A model generated the notes under the pieces. The model was not told the DNA's origin and searched no databases. It was given only the letters and a program-made list of their open reading frames with translations. This document shows positions 11,446 through 22,934 of a DNA stretch of 64,000 bases, one piece after another. The position numbers and the translations under genes were made by a program. Position 1 is the first letter of the stretch. Every line of letters starts with the position of its first letter. This stretch comes from Bradysia coprophila (Eukaryota; Arthropoda; Insecta; Diptera; Sciaridae), in assembly GCF_014529535.1 (NCBI RefSeq), contig NW_023504022.1, positions 2,600,986 through 2,664,985 of the forward strand, read 5' to 3'.

Positions 11446-11795
11446 TGGGAGCCGTTCAAAATTATCGATAATATCAATCGAAAGAAATTATCGATATTCG
11501 ATTAATCATATTCTTATCGATAATTTATAATTCCCATGTAAAATGATGTAATTTTCGCTTGTTAGTAATAAAATTCTATTAAATCTCAAGCAAGAAATCA
11601 AAGAAAGTCTATTAGGGCTCGGAGCAGTTCGTTCTGACTCTGACCTGATCTCAATCTGAAATTTTCAGATTCAGTTTCAGATCTCTAGCGACCTGATCTG
11701 ATCTGAGATCTGAAAACATTAAACAGATCGATCTGAAATCTGAAAATCGTTATGACCCAACAAATGCAATTTTGTTGTAGCATGCAACGAAACTG
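11446..11795. other. AT-rich repeats (ATCGATAAT and GATCTGA motifs)
   Basis: Repeated ATCGATAA motifs at 11460-11530 resemble the interior of the MITE at 36400-36723. Then GACCTGATCTGA-rich text at 11630-11740 resembles 3985-4350. No gene is seen. The P-type transposon is inserted immediately to the right. Confidence 0.5.
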
Positions 11796-12036
11796 AACGC
11801 ACCTTAGACGAACTATTACTAGACTGGTTCTACGTACGACGAAATGTGTCCCCGACATCAATTTGTATAAGATTCAGATTTCGTATAATTTTACGTATGT
11901 TTTCACCAACACATATACACATTGATAGCTGTCACACTTTGTAATTTGTTGTGATTGCAAGTATCGTAAAAATATACAGTTGAATTGAAATTTATGTTTT
12001 CTTGCCATTTTACCTGAAAAAGAAAAACTTGGAAAA

Positions 12037-15000
12037 ATGGTTCAAACATGTTTTATCAATGGGTGCATGAGTAGAAGCATAAGTGTTCGCAAATGTTCAT
12101 TTTTCCGGTATTGTTGCGTTTATAACCTAACTTTGTGCAATTCTCATTGACTATCCTAATTTGAATAAAGATTCCCGAAAAATCAAAAGGAAGCAAAGGA
12201 ATGGCACACACAAATAAATCGATACACTCAGCAATGTAGTGTACCCAGCAAACACTCAAGAATTTGTGAAAATCATTTCGAACAGGACGATATGAAGAGA
12301 GACGGATTGCGAACGATTTTAAAGGACGGTGCAATACCAAAGATTTTTCAGAATTTTTGTTCATCTGAAGAGAATATGGAGGTGGAATACCTAGAATCGG
12401 AGAATGACGAATGTATGGATTACGACGACGTCGTTGATAATGTTGAACAACTTCAGTAAGGCGAAGCTTTTATGAAAACTTTTATCAAATTCATCAAACT
12501 CTCCGTTTCTCTTCTTCTTAGATCGTCAACAAATGTGTGTGAATGCGAAAATGTGGATGCGAATGTTGATGTGTGTCAGGATAGTGTGTATTGTAATTCT
12601 GGTTCAGTTAGTCCATCATTTTCTTCCAAGCATGATTCAGCTTCCTCCCAATGCAATGTTGTTGGAACAATTCTTTTAGAAGAATCATTTTCGACGGAGA
12701 GCCGTGTGTCCATCGAAAAGTCAGTTGACCAAGGGCAATGCGATGCTGACGATGAGAAATTTCAGACACCGAAACGAGGACGCAAAAGGCGGCTATGCTA
12801 TCCTGGTGATGTACGGGATGGTGAAGATCTAACTCCAAGATCGTCAAAAAAATTTATTCGAAATTTGAAAATGACGGTGTCAAAGCAGAGAATAAAGTTG
12901 AGAAATTTAAATAAAAAAAATCTTCGAGCAGCTCAGAGAATAGCAACTTTGAAGTCTCTAATACAAGACTTGAAGCGGAAAAATTTGGTGAACGAAAATT
13001 CATTAGAATCCCTAAAGGTACTTGCCATTGTCGTCATACAATGTTTGTATCGAGTTGTCTCATCATGTCCGTATTTGTAGCCGTTGACTCCGTTGATTAG
13101 TCCATCAGTAAATGTTTGAAACTAGTGTAGTCGATAACGTAAAACGTTTACCAGAACAAGCGCACCCAATACTTCTTCTAGATAACGTTATTGCGTTATC
13201 GACTACATTGATTAAATTGTTCGTTGTGCGCTGTCTTTCGTAGCTCATGTAAATATAAATTATTTCCCCTCAACCTCGGGGAAGCCTAATTCTTCGTCTC
13301 ATTTTTTACTATCCATAGCTACACGACGATTCACTGATGCGTAAAATAAAGATTGGAAAAGTAAACAATCAATTTCCGGCCGACGTTCGATCTTTTGCGC
13401 TCACACTCAATTTTTATTCACCACGAGCCTATCGCTTCGTTCGAAAGACATTTGCAAAAAAATTGCCCGCACCCAGAACGATTCGAAAGTGGTATGAGTC
13501 TATAGATGCTGACCCCGGAATAACAACAGAGGCGATAGCAGCAATAGCGCTTAAAATAGATGATTCAAAAAAGAAAGGAATCGATCTCCGTTTTTGTATG
13601 TCGATGGATGAAATGAGTATTCGCAAGCAGGTCGAATACTCTCATTCAAAAAAAAAGTACTATGGGTACGTTGACTTTGGTGGAACAGGAATAGCTCGTG
13701 AAGGTTCAACGGTAGCAACAAAGGCATTGGTGTTGATGTTAACTGCTATAAATGCTCATTTTAAGATCCCAGTTGCTTATTTTCTGACACACGGATTGGG
13801 TTCAGAAGAACAAGCCAGCGTTGTTGACAAGGTTTTGCGAACATTAGCCGAAAAAAGCATTTCAGTGACAGCCTTAGTTTTCGATGGTGCCGCTACAAAT
13901 ATTTCCATGATCAACGTGTTGAACCGCAATGGCAAGACCTCTTCTTATTTTCACCATCCGTTAACGAAAGAAATGATTTACATTATTTGGGACGCTTGCC
14001 ATATGATTAAGTTAGTGAGAAATACACTCGCTGACAAGAAAATTTTGTATGATGCACAAGGTCGTGCTATTGAATGGAAGTATATTGAAATGTTGCAAGA
14101 ACTTCAAGATGTAAATCGAATTCGCATGGGGAACAGACTAACAAAGCAACATGTACTATTCCGCGGCAAGAAAATGAACGTGCGTCTGGCAGTCCAGACT
14201 TTAAGCAGAAGCGTTGCAGACGCATTAGATGTTTTGAGAGAGACAAATCCAGCTTTCAAAAATTGCGGTCCAACAGTGGAATTCATTCGAACTTTCGACC
14301 GTTTGTTCGACATTTGTAATTCGAAGTCTAAGTATGGAAAATACTTCAAGCGACCAATATGCCCCGAATCCGAAAAAGAAATTTTCGATTTTTTTGCATC
14401 CGCCAAAAGTTATATCGAGGGTTTGAAATTACATTCCAAAAAAATTATTAAGACGAAAAGTTTTACTGGTTTTTTCGGATTCATTCAAACTATGAAGAGT
14501 ATTCGTCAGATATATGATGCAAATGTGAAGAACGGCTCAATGGATTATTTGTTAACATATAAGCTTAGCCAAGATCACATTGAAATTTTTTTCGGTTGCG
14601 TTCGTAGTCGTGGAGGATTTAATAATAATCCTAACGCCTTGCAATTCTGTTCAGCGTATAAGCAACTAATGACTCATAATGAAATAAAATGCCCTTCCCA
14701 ATCAAACTGTCTTGCCTCAGAGAACATCAGCATGTTAACCGTCTCGTCAGCGCGCTCAAAGATTCTACAAAGCCCAGATGAGGATGATAATGTCGGCTCG
14801 TCAACACTATCTCAAGATTACAAAGGAATGGTTGTCAGCTATGCATTAGGTGATTTCGTATCCGAATCCGTTGTTTACATTGCTGGGTTTGTTGAGCGAT
14901 CGATTCGTCGAAAACTTAATTGTGAAGGTTGTATGAATGCGCTAAATTGTGGGAACAAAGCTAGTGGTGCACTTTTGAATAAAAAGAACTATGGACAGTT

Positions 15001-15346
15001 CGGTGGTCTCTGTTACCCAACATGGGATGTAGTTGTACTGTGCAGAATAGCCGAAAAAAATTTGCAAACAGTGGAAAAAGAAAATCGTTTGAGCGAGGCA
15101 CAAATGTATCTTCGACTTTTAAACAAGTGTTTGCGCGACGTTCCTTCTAAGCTATTGAATAATATGGATGACCATATCAAAGAATGCAGTCCACTCGAGA
15201 ATCACCGGTATTTGCTGATCAAATCAATACTCGAGGAATATTTAAGAGTAAAGCTTTTCCATATTGGAAAGCTCCAAACGATTGCACTTCACCGAAAATT
15301 TGTACGCGCAACCAATACAAAAGTTACGTTGTTTGCAGGTCAATAA
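12037..15346 (+). CDS. P-element/THAP9-type transposase
   Basis: Exons 12037-12107, 12171-12455, 12522-13017 and 13319-15346 splice in phase to 959 aa, longer than the classical P transposase and close to THAP9. Residues 1 to about 90 form a THAP zinc finger for DNA binding (C5, C10, C56, H59, with conserved F25-P26 and W35). A basic, leucine-rich segment at about 240-280 may form a coiled coil. The last exon holds the RNase H-like catalytic core with the insertion domain. Likely DDE residues are D381 (SMDEMSI), D473 (VFDGAATN) and E706 (DHIEIFFG). YSPRAYRFVRKTF and LPAPRTIRKWY before the core are family signatures. All key residues are present and the frame is open. The first three introns are 63, 66 and 301 nt. 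Confidence 0.93.
13121..13208. repeat. Small palindrome inside the last transposase intron
   Basis: GTAGTCGATAACG at the left is inverted as CGTTATCGACTAC at the right, about 88 bp overall. It lies within the 301-nt intron (13018-13318). It may be a tiny insertion or a regulatory hairpin. Confidence 0.6.
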
Positions 15347-15772
15347 ATGTTAGTTTTTAATGCACGAAATTTTGTAATTTTTTGAATAAATACACTTTGT
15401 TAAACATTTGCTTCTACACTCATTCCAATTCAGACTAAATAAGAATCAACAACGCCTAGTTTCAATTAACGTTTCCTTGAATTTATACATTTTGTCAAAT
15501 TCCAAATTTACAGTTGACAATAACTTAAAAAATGAATCCCAGTTGTTGGCCAACTTAATATTTTCGAATATTCACCAAATCATGTGAACCCTAAACAATT
15601 GATAAAGTTTTGTAACAAAAAGAAATTTAATTTCTTCCCGCTATTTTGCCCACCAATTTTGCCCACCAATTCTCACACTATCAAATATTTCGTATTTCAT
15701 GTTGGGGACACATTTTTTACGTAATTTTGTTCGTAATTTCCAGTCTAGTAATAGTTCGTCTAAGGAACGCAC

Positions 15773-16580
15773 TGCTATGGCTGCTAAGAATACATAATTG
15801 TGTGGCAAATAATAGCATTTTTAAAATTTTTCACTTTGTCTCGCAAAATTTTTTTGGTAAAATTTTCTTCACCAAATTTTTTTGGTCACATTTTTGCGTA
15901 CAAGCGCAGAATGCATCACCTACAGCGATATCAGTTGTTTTGGAAGTATGCCCAGGGACTTGCGTCACTTTTACTCTTTGAGTGTTTTTGACTGATAGTC
16001 ATTTACGTCACAAGGACAAACGTCCGAAAGTACTTTTCCATGTGACGTATTGATATCCTTCTTCAAGGGTAACTTGACTATTTTCAATTTATGCCTATAT
16101 TTCGCCAAGTTGAAAAATCTTGTTGTCCGAGATCCTTCAAGAAGACTAATACTATGCAAAAATTGTAAAAGAAAAATATCGCTGATTCCGATGGAAAGCT
16201 TAAGTTAAAAATATCGTTTTGGACAATATTATCACCCAGGACCGATATTATCGTTTTTTCTGACGGTAAAACAGGTCTAAATGTTGTTGTTGTTTCAAAT
16301 GGGCTTTGCCCATATAATTTGTGGCGTGGATTTACTGATCCGTGTACAGCCAATGTCAATTTATCGATTGCACCAATTCAACTGCTTTGAAAAACGATTT
16401 GATGCAGCAAAACCTTAACGACGAAGAGCTGTTTTCAGAAATTTATTGGCACGTCAGGGACCGCCAATAATTTAAATGCTTGACATATTTTATTGAAATT
16501 ATAAATATTCTTGTCAAGAAATATTGCATTAGACACAAAAAAGGGGTCCATTGGTAAAAGCTGAAATCTTTTTTTACTCA
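15773..16580. other. Intergenic stretch with diverged TGACGCAAG repeat
   Basis: 15840-16060 resembles the flank and arm of the 5500-5873 hairpin (CACCTACAGCGATATCAGTTG, GGACTTGCGTCAC, ACGTCACAAGG) but is diverged and no longer palindromic. Nothing else is recognised. Confidence 0.5.
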
Positions 16581-16581
16581 A

Positions 16582-17480
16582 ATGTTATTTCGCTGCAGAA
16601 CTTTTAACGTTTTTCAAGCTCAAAGGTTGAGCGACATCAGTCGGAATCAATTATCACCAGTTTATTTTGTTGCTAAGACTGTAAATCACAATCTAACCAA
16701 AGATGTTTTCTGTTTTGTAGCCAAGCGATTCAGCAAACTGGAGAAACTGTGCTGCAAAAATAAAAACTCGCTCCATCGATACATAAGAGATGGGCTCAAG
16801 GAAGCGGCGCAACCGGTTACAGATGGCCTACATTTTGTGGTTTTTTTCGTCGCCAGAAAATATGGCGTCAATGAGGCGCCCATGAATCGTTACCTAGGAT
16901 TGCACATGGCAGCACTGGTAACCCGATTAAGTGGAACGGACAAAAGCGGTAAGAAGAAGATAGAAATAGATGTTTCCGGTATGGATTTCAATAACGTGGA
17001 TTTCTTGACCAGTGATCTACTACGATCCGAGTCCGAAATGTTACAGCCATGCAGTGCCAGCTATTTTGGACGACCTGGTAATAACTCCATTTACTTTTCA
17101 ATACGGAAGTGCATCGGGTAACTTTTTGAACATTTACTCGCGTAATTTTAAGATTTTGTAAATATGATTTCCTTGCAGAGAGACAGGACTGTGTGTACCG
17201 TGTGATGCAGCACCATTGTTCAATTGGCGGAAGACGGGAACCGCGAAGCCTGGATTTTTTGCTCCAGCGAATTTCTATAGCCATCCAGAGGGGCAATGCA
17301 GTGAGCATACGAAACACTTTCTGTGATACAAGTGATACTAACGTTTTCCTGTGATAGTCGAGTCTTCTTATTTTGTATAATTTATTTGATTTATAATTTA
17401 TTTAATTTATTTGATTTGTAATAATCCTATTTTGAAGTAAATTTAATAAAGAAATTCTACATAAAAAAAAAAAATAATAA
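16582..17480 (+). pseudogene. Unrecognised ORF joined to the 3' end of a non-LTR retroelement
   Basis: An ORF of 179 codons (16582-17121) has no family I recognise. After a 60-nt GT...AG-like gap, 17180-17354 reads REPRSLDFLLQRISIAIQ and RGNAVS in one frame. That is nearly the same as the C-terminus of the retroelements at 43493-44869 and 40062-41396. The 3' UTR then has AATAAA near 17447 and a poly(A) run at about 17462-17474, a retroposon 3' end. A second frame of the same DNA is also open to 17325, so a spliced host reading is conceivable. The best reading is a truncated or chimeric retroelement copy; the origin of the upstream ORF is unknown. Confidence 0.5.
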
Positions 17481-17519
17481 TAAATTTAAGTGAGATTCTA
17501 ATGTAGCTTGTTGTCCATT

Positions 17520-18340
17520 GTTGAACAGCTATGTTTATTCTGATTTTATTCTGTTTAAATCATGGGCGCGCGTTACCATAGCGCCCGTGACGCAAGTCAT
17601 ATTACTAGAAAAAAAAATTAAAAAAACTAGGCGTCCGTACGAGTTCAACGAGCTATCTTGTAGCTTAAAATCTTGCCAGGCAACAAATCTTCCAAGAAGC
17701 CACACTTTCATACATTTTGGTATATTTCAGTACTTTAAACGAAATGAAAAAATCTTACGTTACTTTGTTAGTTCGTCCGTCCGTGTTTCATGTCTCCTAA
17801 AGTCTTCTTTAGAATTTCTTGAAATTTTGGGAGTAGATTATAGTCGTCATTCTAAGACATTCCAGAAAAAAATGGGGGGAACGGGCCAGGGCTCCTCGAA
17901 GTTCCCACATAAGCCCCATATTAGAACACCTTTAAGTGTGTGTGTATGTGAGTGTATAGTAAAACAAAACAAATTTCTTCGCTCTTGGTAAGCTCTGCTC
18001 AGCTCAAACTTTTTTCCTAAATTTAGTATTTTTAGTATTTTTTATATTTTAAAATTTTTAAAATTTTTGCTACTGTGATTGAGTGTGCTCTTTCCATATG
18101 ATGAACACAATTTTACACGCTTTATGTTACGAAAAACAGAAAAAAACAAAAAGAGCGAAAGAAAGTGAGAGAGTTAGTTCTGCCTTCGTACATCAATTCA
18201 AAACAGGTCGCATGCGAGTAAAACATCATCTATATCACTAGACCTTTTTACAAGGTCTGCTCAGAGAGAACTAAAAAACTATTGTTTCCGATAACTTTCG
18301 GCGCGTGATTTCGTCTGTTTTCGTATCATAAAGCGTGTAA
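17520..18340. other. Intergenic stretch without recognised gene
   Basis: A 157-codon ORF (17518-17991) includes low-complexity stretches and no recognisable motif. A short inverted pair with AAAGCGTGTAAA lies at about 18112-18130 and 18325-18345. No supported gene. Confidence 0.45.
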
Positions 18341-18349
18341 AAATGATTT

Positions 18350-19338
18350 ATTGCTAGCCCCATGCGAAAATTGATTCTTACATATCAATTTGGCCCCTGC
18401 GAAAATGGTCGATTACATGTGGGATATTTGTGTGACATTAACCTCAGGTAAAGTGAATTTTCGCGGGGTGCACAGTCCTGAATGTAAAACAAGTTTTCGC
18501 GGGGTGCAACCAAATGAAGGAAAATGTGATCTCTGAAATATTCAAATACGTAGAAACGACCATAATTATTGATGTTTTGTGCTTTTGGACATAAACTTTG
18601 CAGTGATTTTGGCGTGAGTTCATTGAATGTAGCAAAAACATTTATTGTTTCCGAAAAAGAAAATCACAAAACTAAAATTGTCGGCCATTTTTGTTCTAGC
18701 AAAATTTCAATATTTTTACTTATGGCAAACACTTTTAATTGCGTATTTTTCACTTATATTCGAAAACACTTTGCTTATGTTAAACACAATTCAATTCACT
18801 TCACTGCAAAATTTATAGTTTAAATCAAAAACAAAACAACAAAAAAAATCATTTTCATCCAGCGAAAAAAATAATTCAATCCTAACATGTCACCGACTAT
18901 TTCATCGTTGTGTTGGTGGGACTTCTGTTGTGATAGACTGTTATGATGAAAGAGAAAGAAATATTTTGACAAGTACCCCAAGGCAAGTTATAATAAACTG
19001 GTCTTCGGTCCTTTCGCTCGCATCGTAGGTTGTTGAAAGAGAAGCTAATACTTTGACAAGTACCCCAAGGCAAGTTATAATTAACTGGTCTTCGGTTTTC
19101 TCGCTCTGATCATAACAGTCTATTACTGTTGTCACACTACCAATGTGGCATTACTGTTGCTTTCGGTTTTTTTTTTGTAGAAATGTGAGCCGATTTCGAC
19201 GGTATACTTGACAACACCAACAAACGCGTTTCGTTTTGTTGGTTTTGTCCACGGATATAATTGTATTAAGAGAGTTTTTTGTTTCTGGATTAAGAAATTG
19301 ATATGTAAGAATCAATTTTCGCATGGGCTAGCAATAAA
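18350..19338. mobile_element. About 1-kb non-autonomous element with 40-bp inverted ends
   Basis: ATTGCTAGCCCCATGCGAAA with following ATTGATTCTTACATATCAA at 18350-18392 is repeated inverted at 19297-19338 with one or two differences. The interior has no transposase. It includes a direct duplication with an 87-bp period (TTTGACAAGTACCCCAAGG at 18965 and 19052). Likely an internally rearranged DNA transposon derivative. Confidence 0.65.
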
Positions 19339-19347
19339 ATAGAATAC

Positions 19348-19584
19348 AGTGCATGCTGCTATAATGATTCATTACATGGTGAAACAATTTTGAAACTCGC
19401 AACTCACGCGTGTGTGTTTAAGCGCCTCGGTTTGAAAACTGTTATTTTGACGCGGGTAGTTACATACCTCGCCTTCGGCTCGGATATGCAAACTCTACCC
19501 TTGTCAAAATAACAGTTTTCAAACCTTGGCGCTTAAACACACACTTGTGAGTTGCTCGTATCTCAAAATTTCGCAGCATGCACT
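19348..19584. mobile_element. Palindromic MITE with TA target duplication
   Basis: Ends CAGTGCATGCTGC...GCAGCATGCACTG are flanked on both sides by TA, as for Tc1/mariner-type insertions. The interior is a long imperfect hairpin with GTTTGAAAACTGTTATTTTGAC arms; the loop carries CGCCTTCGGCTCGGATATGC. Part of the interior also occurs at 2340-2420. Confidence 0.8.
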
Positions 19585-19734
19585 GTAACCTACTATTACT
19601 TACCACGGTAGCAATGGCTCATTTTCTACCCAAGACAACTACAACCTTCAATGAATTTAGGTTGAAGCTAGAGTATTGTACTTTAGCTCTGATTTGGGTG
19701 AGATTTTGTCACTTAAAACCTCGAAATCAATCAC

Positions 19735-19990
19735 AGTCCCATAATAATACTAAATTTTGAGATAATTTGTTGTTTCGCTTGTGAATCAATTAATACAAAA
19801 TTATTTATTCCCTTGACTGAAAGTCATGGGTCTTACGGATGATAAACACTATAAAATGTTTGTCACACAATGTTCACTATGATTGAAAATACATGAATGT
19901 ATGACCAAAAACCTTAAATACAGAAAATGTTTGTCACACTTTGTTCATTCTTTGATAACACGATAACTCGAGTAATTCTCAATGGATTTC
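19735..19990 (+). repeat. Partial copy of dispersed repeat X
   Basis: Matches 29400-29660 closely (shared TGACTGAAAGTCATGGGTCT and AAATGTTTGTCACAC). It is the left part of the repeat whose longest copy is at 29400-30955. Confidence 0.75.
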
Positions 19991-19999
19991 CAATTTTTT

Positions 20000-21090
20000 T
20001 TTTCAATGGAATATTTATTTGGTTGTTCGTAAAAATAATTAGAGATGAATACAGTGAAAATAAAAGGAACCATCGTCGACAAAGTCAAAAATGAGCGGAA
20101 CGATTGGTTCGCTAAAGTCAATTCACAAGATGAAACTAATGTTGCGGAAAAAAATCACAAAGTGAGTAAAAAGGTTAAAACCTAAGCATAGTTGGGCCGG
20201 CCAAATGCGTCAACGACAACAGCGATATGGGCTTACAGAAGAAGAGAAGGATAAAATTGCAAACGCGAGACCCATAACGCTATCAATGGGAATCAATGAT
20301 TCAAATTTAAGATAAACATTTGACGCTAACTCCGAAAGTCAATGACTAGAAAATCGTGAAAATTTTCGCAAACAACAGTCATAGGCAAAAATCAAGCGAA
20401 GAAGAAGAAGAAGCCACGTCACTTGCGAAAGTAGATTTTCATATAGGAAATCGAAATAAGTGCGAAATATGTAGACGAGCTAAAATTTGATCGAAGCTGT
20501 GTTATTGGAATTGCAGAAGGAAAAATTGGTTTATTCTACGAACTACTCAATAGTTGATCGTCGAAATTGTTGAATAAAAAGGCTGAAAAGTAGAGTTCTT
20601 GATAAATTGGCGGTCGTGTACAAATAGGTGACGTAGAAAGAAACAGCATCAACAATAGACGATTTTAGGCCACAATGTGTAGTGACAGTTTACAAACTTA
20701 ATGAGAAAATTCGGTCTACAAGACATTAAATTTTGTTGTCGAGATGTTGGTCAAATAGAACCTGTGGAGTCACCCAGAATCGGTCTTAACCGAGATGGCG
20801 GGTTGGGTGGTGATACCAGGTGTTGAATATCACCTTTGATATTAATCACGCTGAGAAAGAAATTGAATGGTCACTCAATGAAGTGAAGAACCGATAAATC
20901 AAACACAACTGAATAATTAAAACAAATGAAGTACGGGATTTAGAAAATAAATTACAATAGAAATCGATTTTCCATTAATAAAAAGAAATTTTAGAGACCT
21001 AAAAGCGAACGGAGCCATTTCTTTCGACATAACTACACCCGGCTAGTTAGTTGAGACGACAAAGAAAAACATTTGGAGCCAATAAATTGT
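20000..21090. other. Degenerate region, possible old coding remnant at 20046-20310
   Basis: Short in-frame pieces beginning at an ATG at 20046 and continuing in another frame after a stop look like a decayed coding sequence (for example WAGQMRQRQQRYGLTEEEK). No family is recognised. The remainder shows nothing. Confidence 0.3.
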
Positions 21091-21091
21091 C

Positions 21092-21313
21092 ATCTAAACT
21101 AAATTGTCTTGTCGACAAGAATTATCATATTTCAAAACCCAACTTAATGGAAATCATCAGATTGTGCATTTAGTGTTGATATTGCAGTTATACATAGCAG
21201 TCACCTAAACTAAATTGTCTTGTCAACAAGAATTATCACATTTCAAAACCGAACTTAAAGGAAGTCATCAGATTGTGCATTTAGTGTTCATATTGCAGTT
21301 ATACATAGCAGTC
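21092..21313. repeat. Tandem duplication, two units of about 111 bp
   Basis: CTAAACTAAATTGTCTTGTC starts each unit (about 21093 and 21204), and the end CAGTTATACATAGCAGTC closes each. A few substitutions separate the units. It lies about 450 bp upstream of the phospholipase gene. Confidence 0.85.
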
Positions 21314-21760
21314 GCACGTATATTGAAATTTCGTTGTGAGTAGATATTACGAACTATTTTCAGTATCAACATAAAACATTTTCTTTATTTTTCATTGAAA
21401 GTAGTCTGAAATCTGAATATTCACATTTCGGTACATTGAAGGAGAAAAATAAGGTAAAGCGTCTGAAAATGTATATATAAATTATAATTCGACAAAAAAA
21501 GGTGAAAACTGGAGCAAAAGTCCATCTGATTTTATTATTACTGGGGATTTTAATTTTGACGTTTCCAAGACCCAACAACGTTTGTCGTATAGCAAGAAAT
21601 TCTTCCAGTTTTCACTTTTATTGTTGAATTATAAGTGACAGATGAATTTTTTTGCAAAAAACAACTAATATAATTTGGTGTAGAATCGTTGAAACTCGAC
21701 TTGAAATTGGAAATTAAATGTTCAAATGTTTCTTTAATTTGCTACAAAAATTTCAATAGA

Positions 21761-22597
21761 ATGATGATCCTCCTATTACTTGGAATGTTTTGGTTGGTGC
21801 CTGCAGTGTTTTCGGCAGCAAATATTTCGCAGACAGACGAAAACGTGGGAACTGTTTTCGTAGGTAACGAACTGTAGATGAAAATTCAAATTATTTTGTG
21901 TTTTGAAACTGAAAACTTCTCCAAATAAAAAGGTCGAATCATTTACACCAAGTGGTGTGGCCCTGGGAACGATGCTGCAAATTACGATGACCTAGGCGAA
22001 AACAGAGATGTAGACATGTGTTGTCGTGCTCACGACCATTGCGACTTGTTTGTGGAACCCGGTACAACTAACTACGACTTTACGAATAGAGGCTCATATA
22101 CAATTTCTAGCTGTATGTGTGACTCTCGTTTACGACACTGTCTGGAAAGACTGAATTTTTGGGTGGCTGATATGGTTATGCAATTGTACGCATTTACAAA
22201 TAACGCATGTTTAGAGAATTGGTGTGAAAGGCCTTACGCACGATGTCCCCGCGAAGATATTTATCATATGTTTTCACTACCTTTCGTTTTCAATGGAATT
22301 CAAATGTCTAATGACACCAACGCTTTGAATGAATTGATAAGGGTCGGAATGGAAAATGAAAAGAAACCCACGGCTAGAGAATCGATATTAAATCGACGAT
22401 CACATGTACAGCGGAATCAAAATCGCCCATGGCGATATTATGACCATACCCAGGGAAACACTCGTCCAGTTCCTCATCTTTTCCCACCACATGCACAATT
22501 CATTCAATATCCTGATCCATGGCAACTGCAGCAAATCGATTATTCGCCAGCGCCCATACAAGATCATGTCCAATATCACAATTTACCCAACCAATAA
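21761..22597 (+). CDS. Secreted group III-type phospholipase A2
   Basis: Two exons, 21761-21863 and 21933-22597, joined across a 69-nt intron, give 255 aa. The enzyme class hydrolyses the sn-2 acyl bond of phospholipids using Ca2+. A hydrophobic signal peptide occupies about residues 1-19. The Ca2+-binding loop (WCGPGN) and the catalytic His in CCRAHDHC are intact, followed by a Cys pattern typical of the bee-venom/insect group. The last 80 or so residues form a Pro/Gln/His/Asn-rich tail beyond the catalytic domain, without further Cys. In insects such proteins are often digestive, salivary or immune-related; nothing here decides among these. The start is chosen at the first ATG before the signal peptide. 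Confidence 0.9.
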
Positions 22598-22934
22598 CAG
22601 TCTGACACTATTTGTTGCGTAGATGAATTTCAGCAGCTTTTCGAGCCCAAAATAGTTGTTATCAAACAAATGTATGCACCCCAAATTTGTTCATTTGTCA
22701 CTTTTGATCTAATAAAAAGTTCACATTTTCAATTTGGTTTCATTGAACGCTCCACGTCCTGGCTTACCCTAGCGAAAATTAAGGTACTAGTAGAGGTCAG
22801 TTTCTAACAGGAATATCATTTTTTTTTTTAATTTTCGCACTCATTTTTAAATGAAATAAAACTGGCTTATATGACAAAGCACCCAGGCGGCGTAAGTATC
22901 GAATGCGTTCACTGAATAAAAGAAGTTTTTTGTA

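Larger units (their letters stand above)
11803..15764 (+). mobile_element. Complete P-element-type DNA transposon
   Basis: Terminal inverted repeats at 11803-11827 and 15740-15764 are identical over 25 bp (starting CTTAGACGAACTATT). An exact 8-bp target-site duplication, GAACGCAC, flanks them at 11795-11802 and 15765-15772; 8 bp is the P-superfamily hallmark. Subterminal inverted repeats AATGTGTCCCC lie at 11843-11858 and 15699-15714, as P elements carry internal repeats near the ends. The 3962-bp element contains a four-exon transposase gene without stops or frameshifts. Perfect ends, duplication and reading frame suggest recent insertion and possible autonomy. Confidence 0.95.

Noticed and set aside
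16988-17317. 109-codon minus-strand ORF opposite the retroelement tail
   Set aside because: The plus strand carries the recognisable retroelement C-terminus; the minus frame is a shadow.
17518-17991. 157-codon plus-strand ORF
   Set aside because: Low-complexity composition, no motif, no start context; probably chance.
20046-20310. Possible decayed coding sequence with KHSWAGQMRQRQ-like text
   Set aside because: Frames are broken repeatedly and no family could be recognised; kept only as a note in the stretch description.
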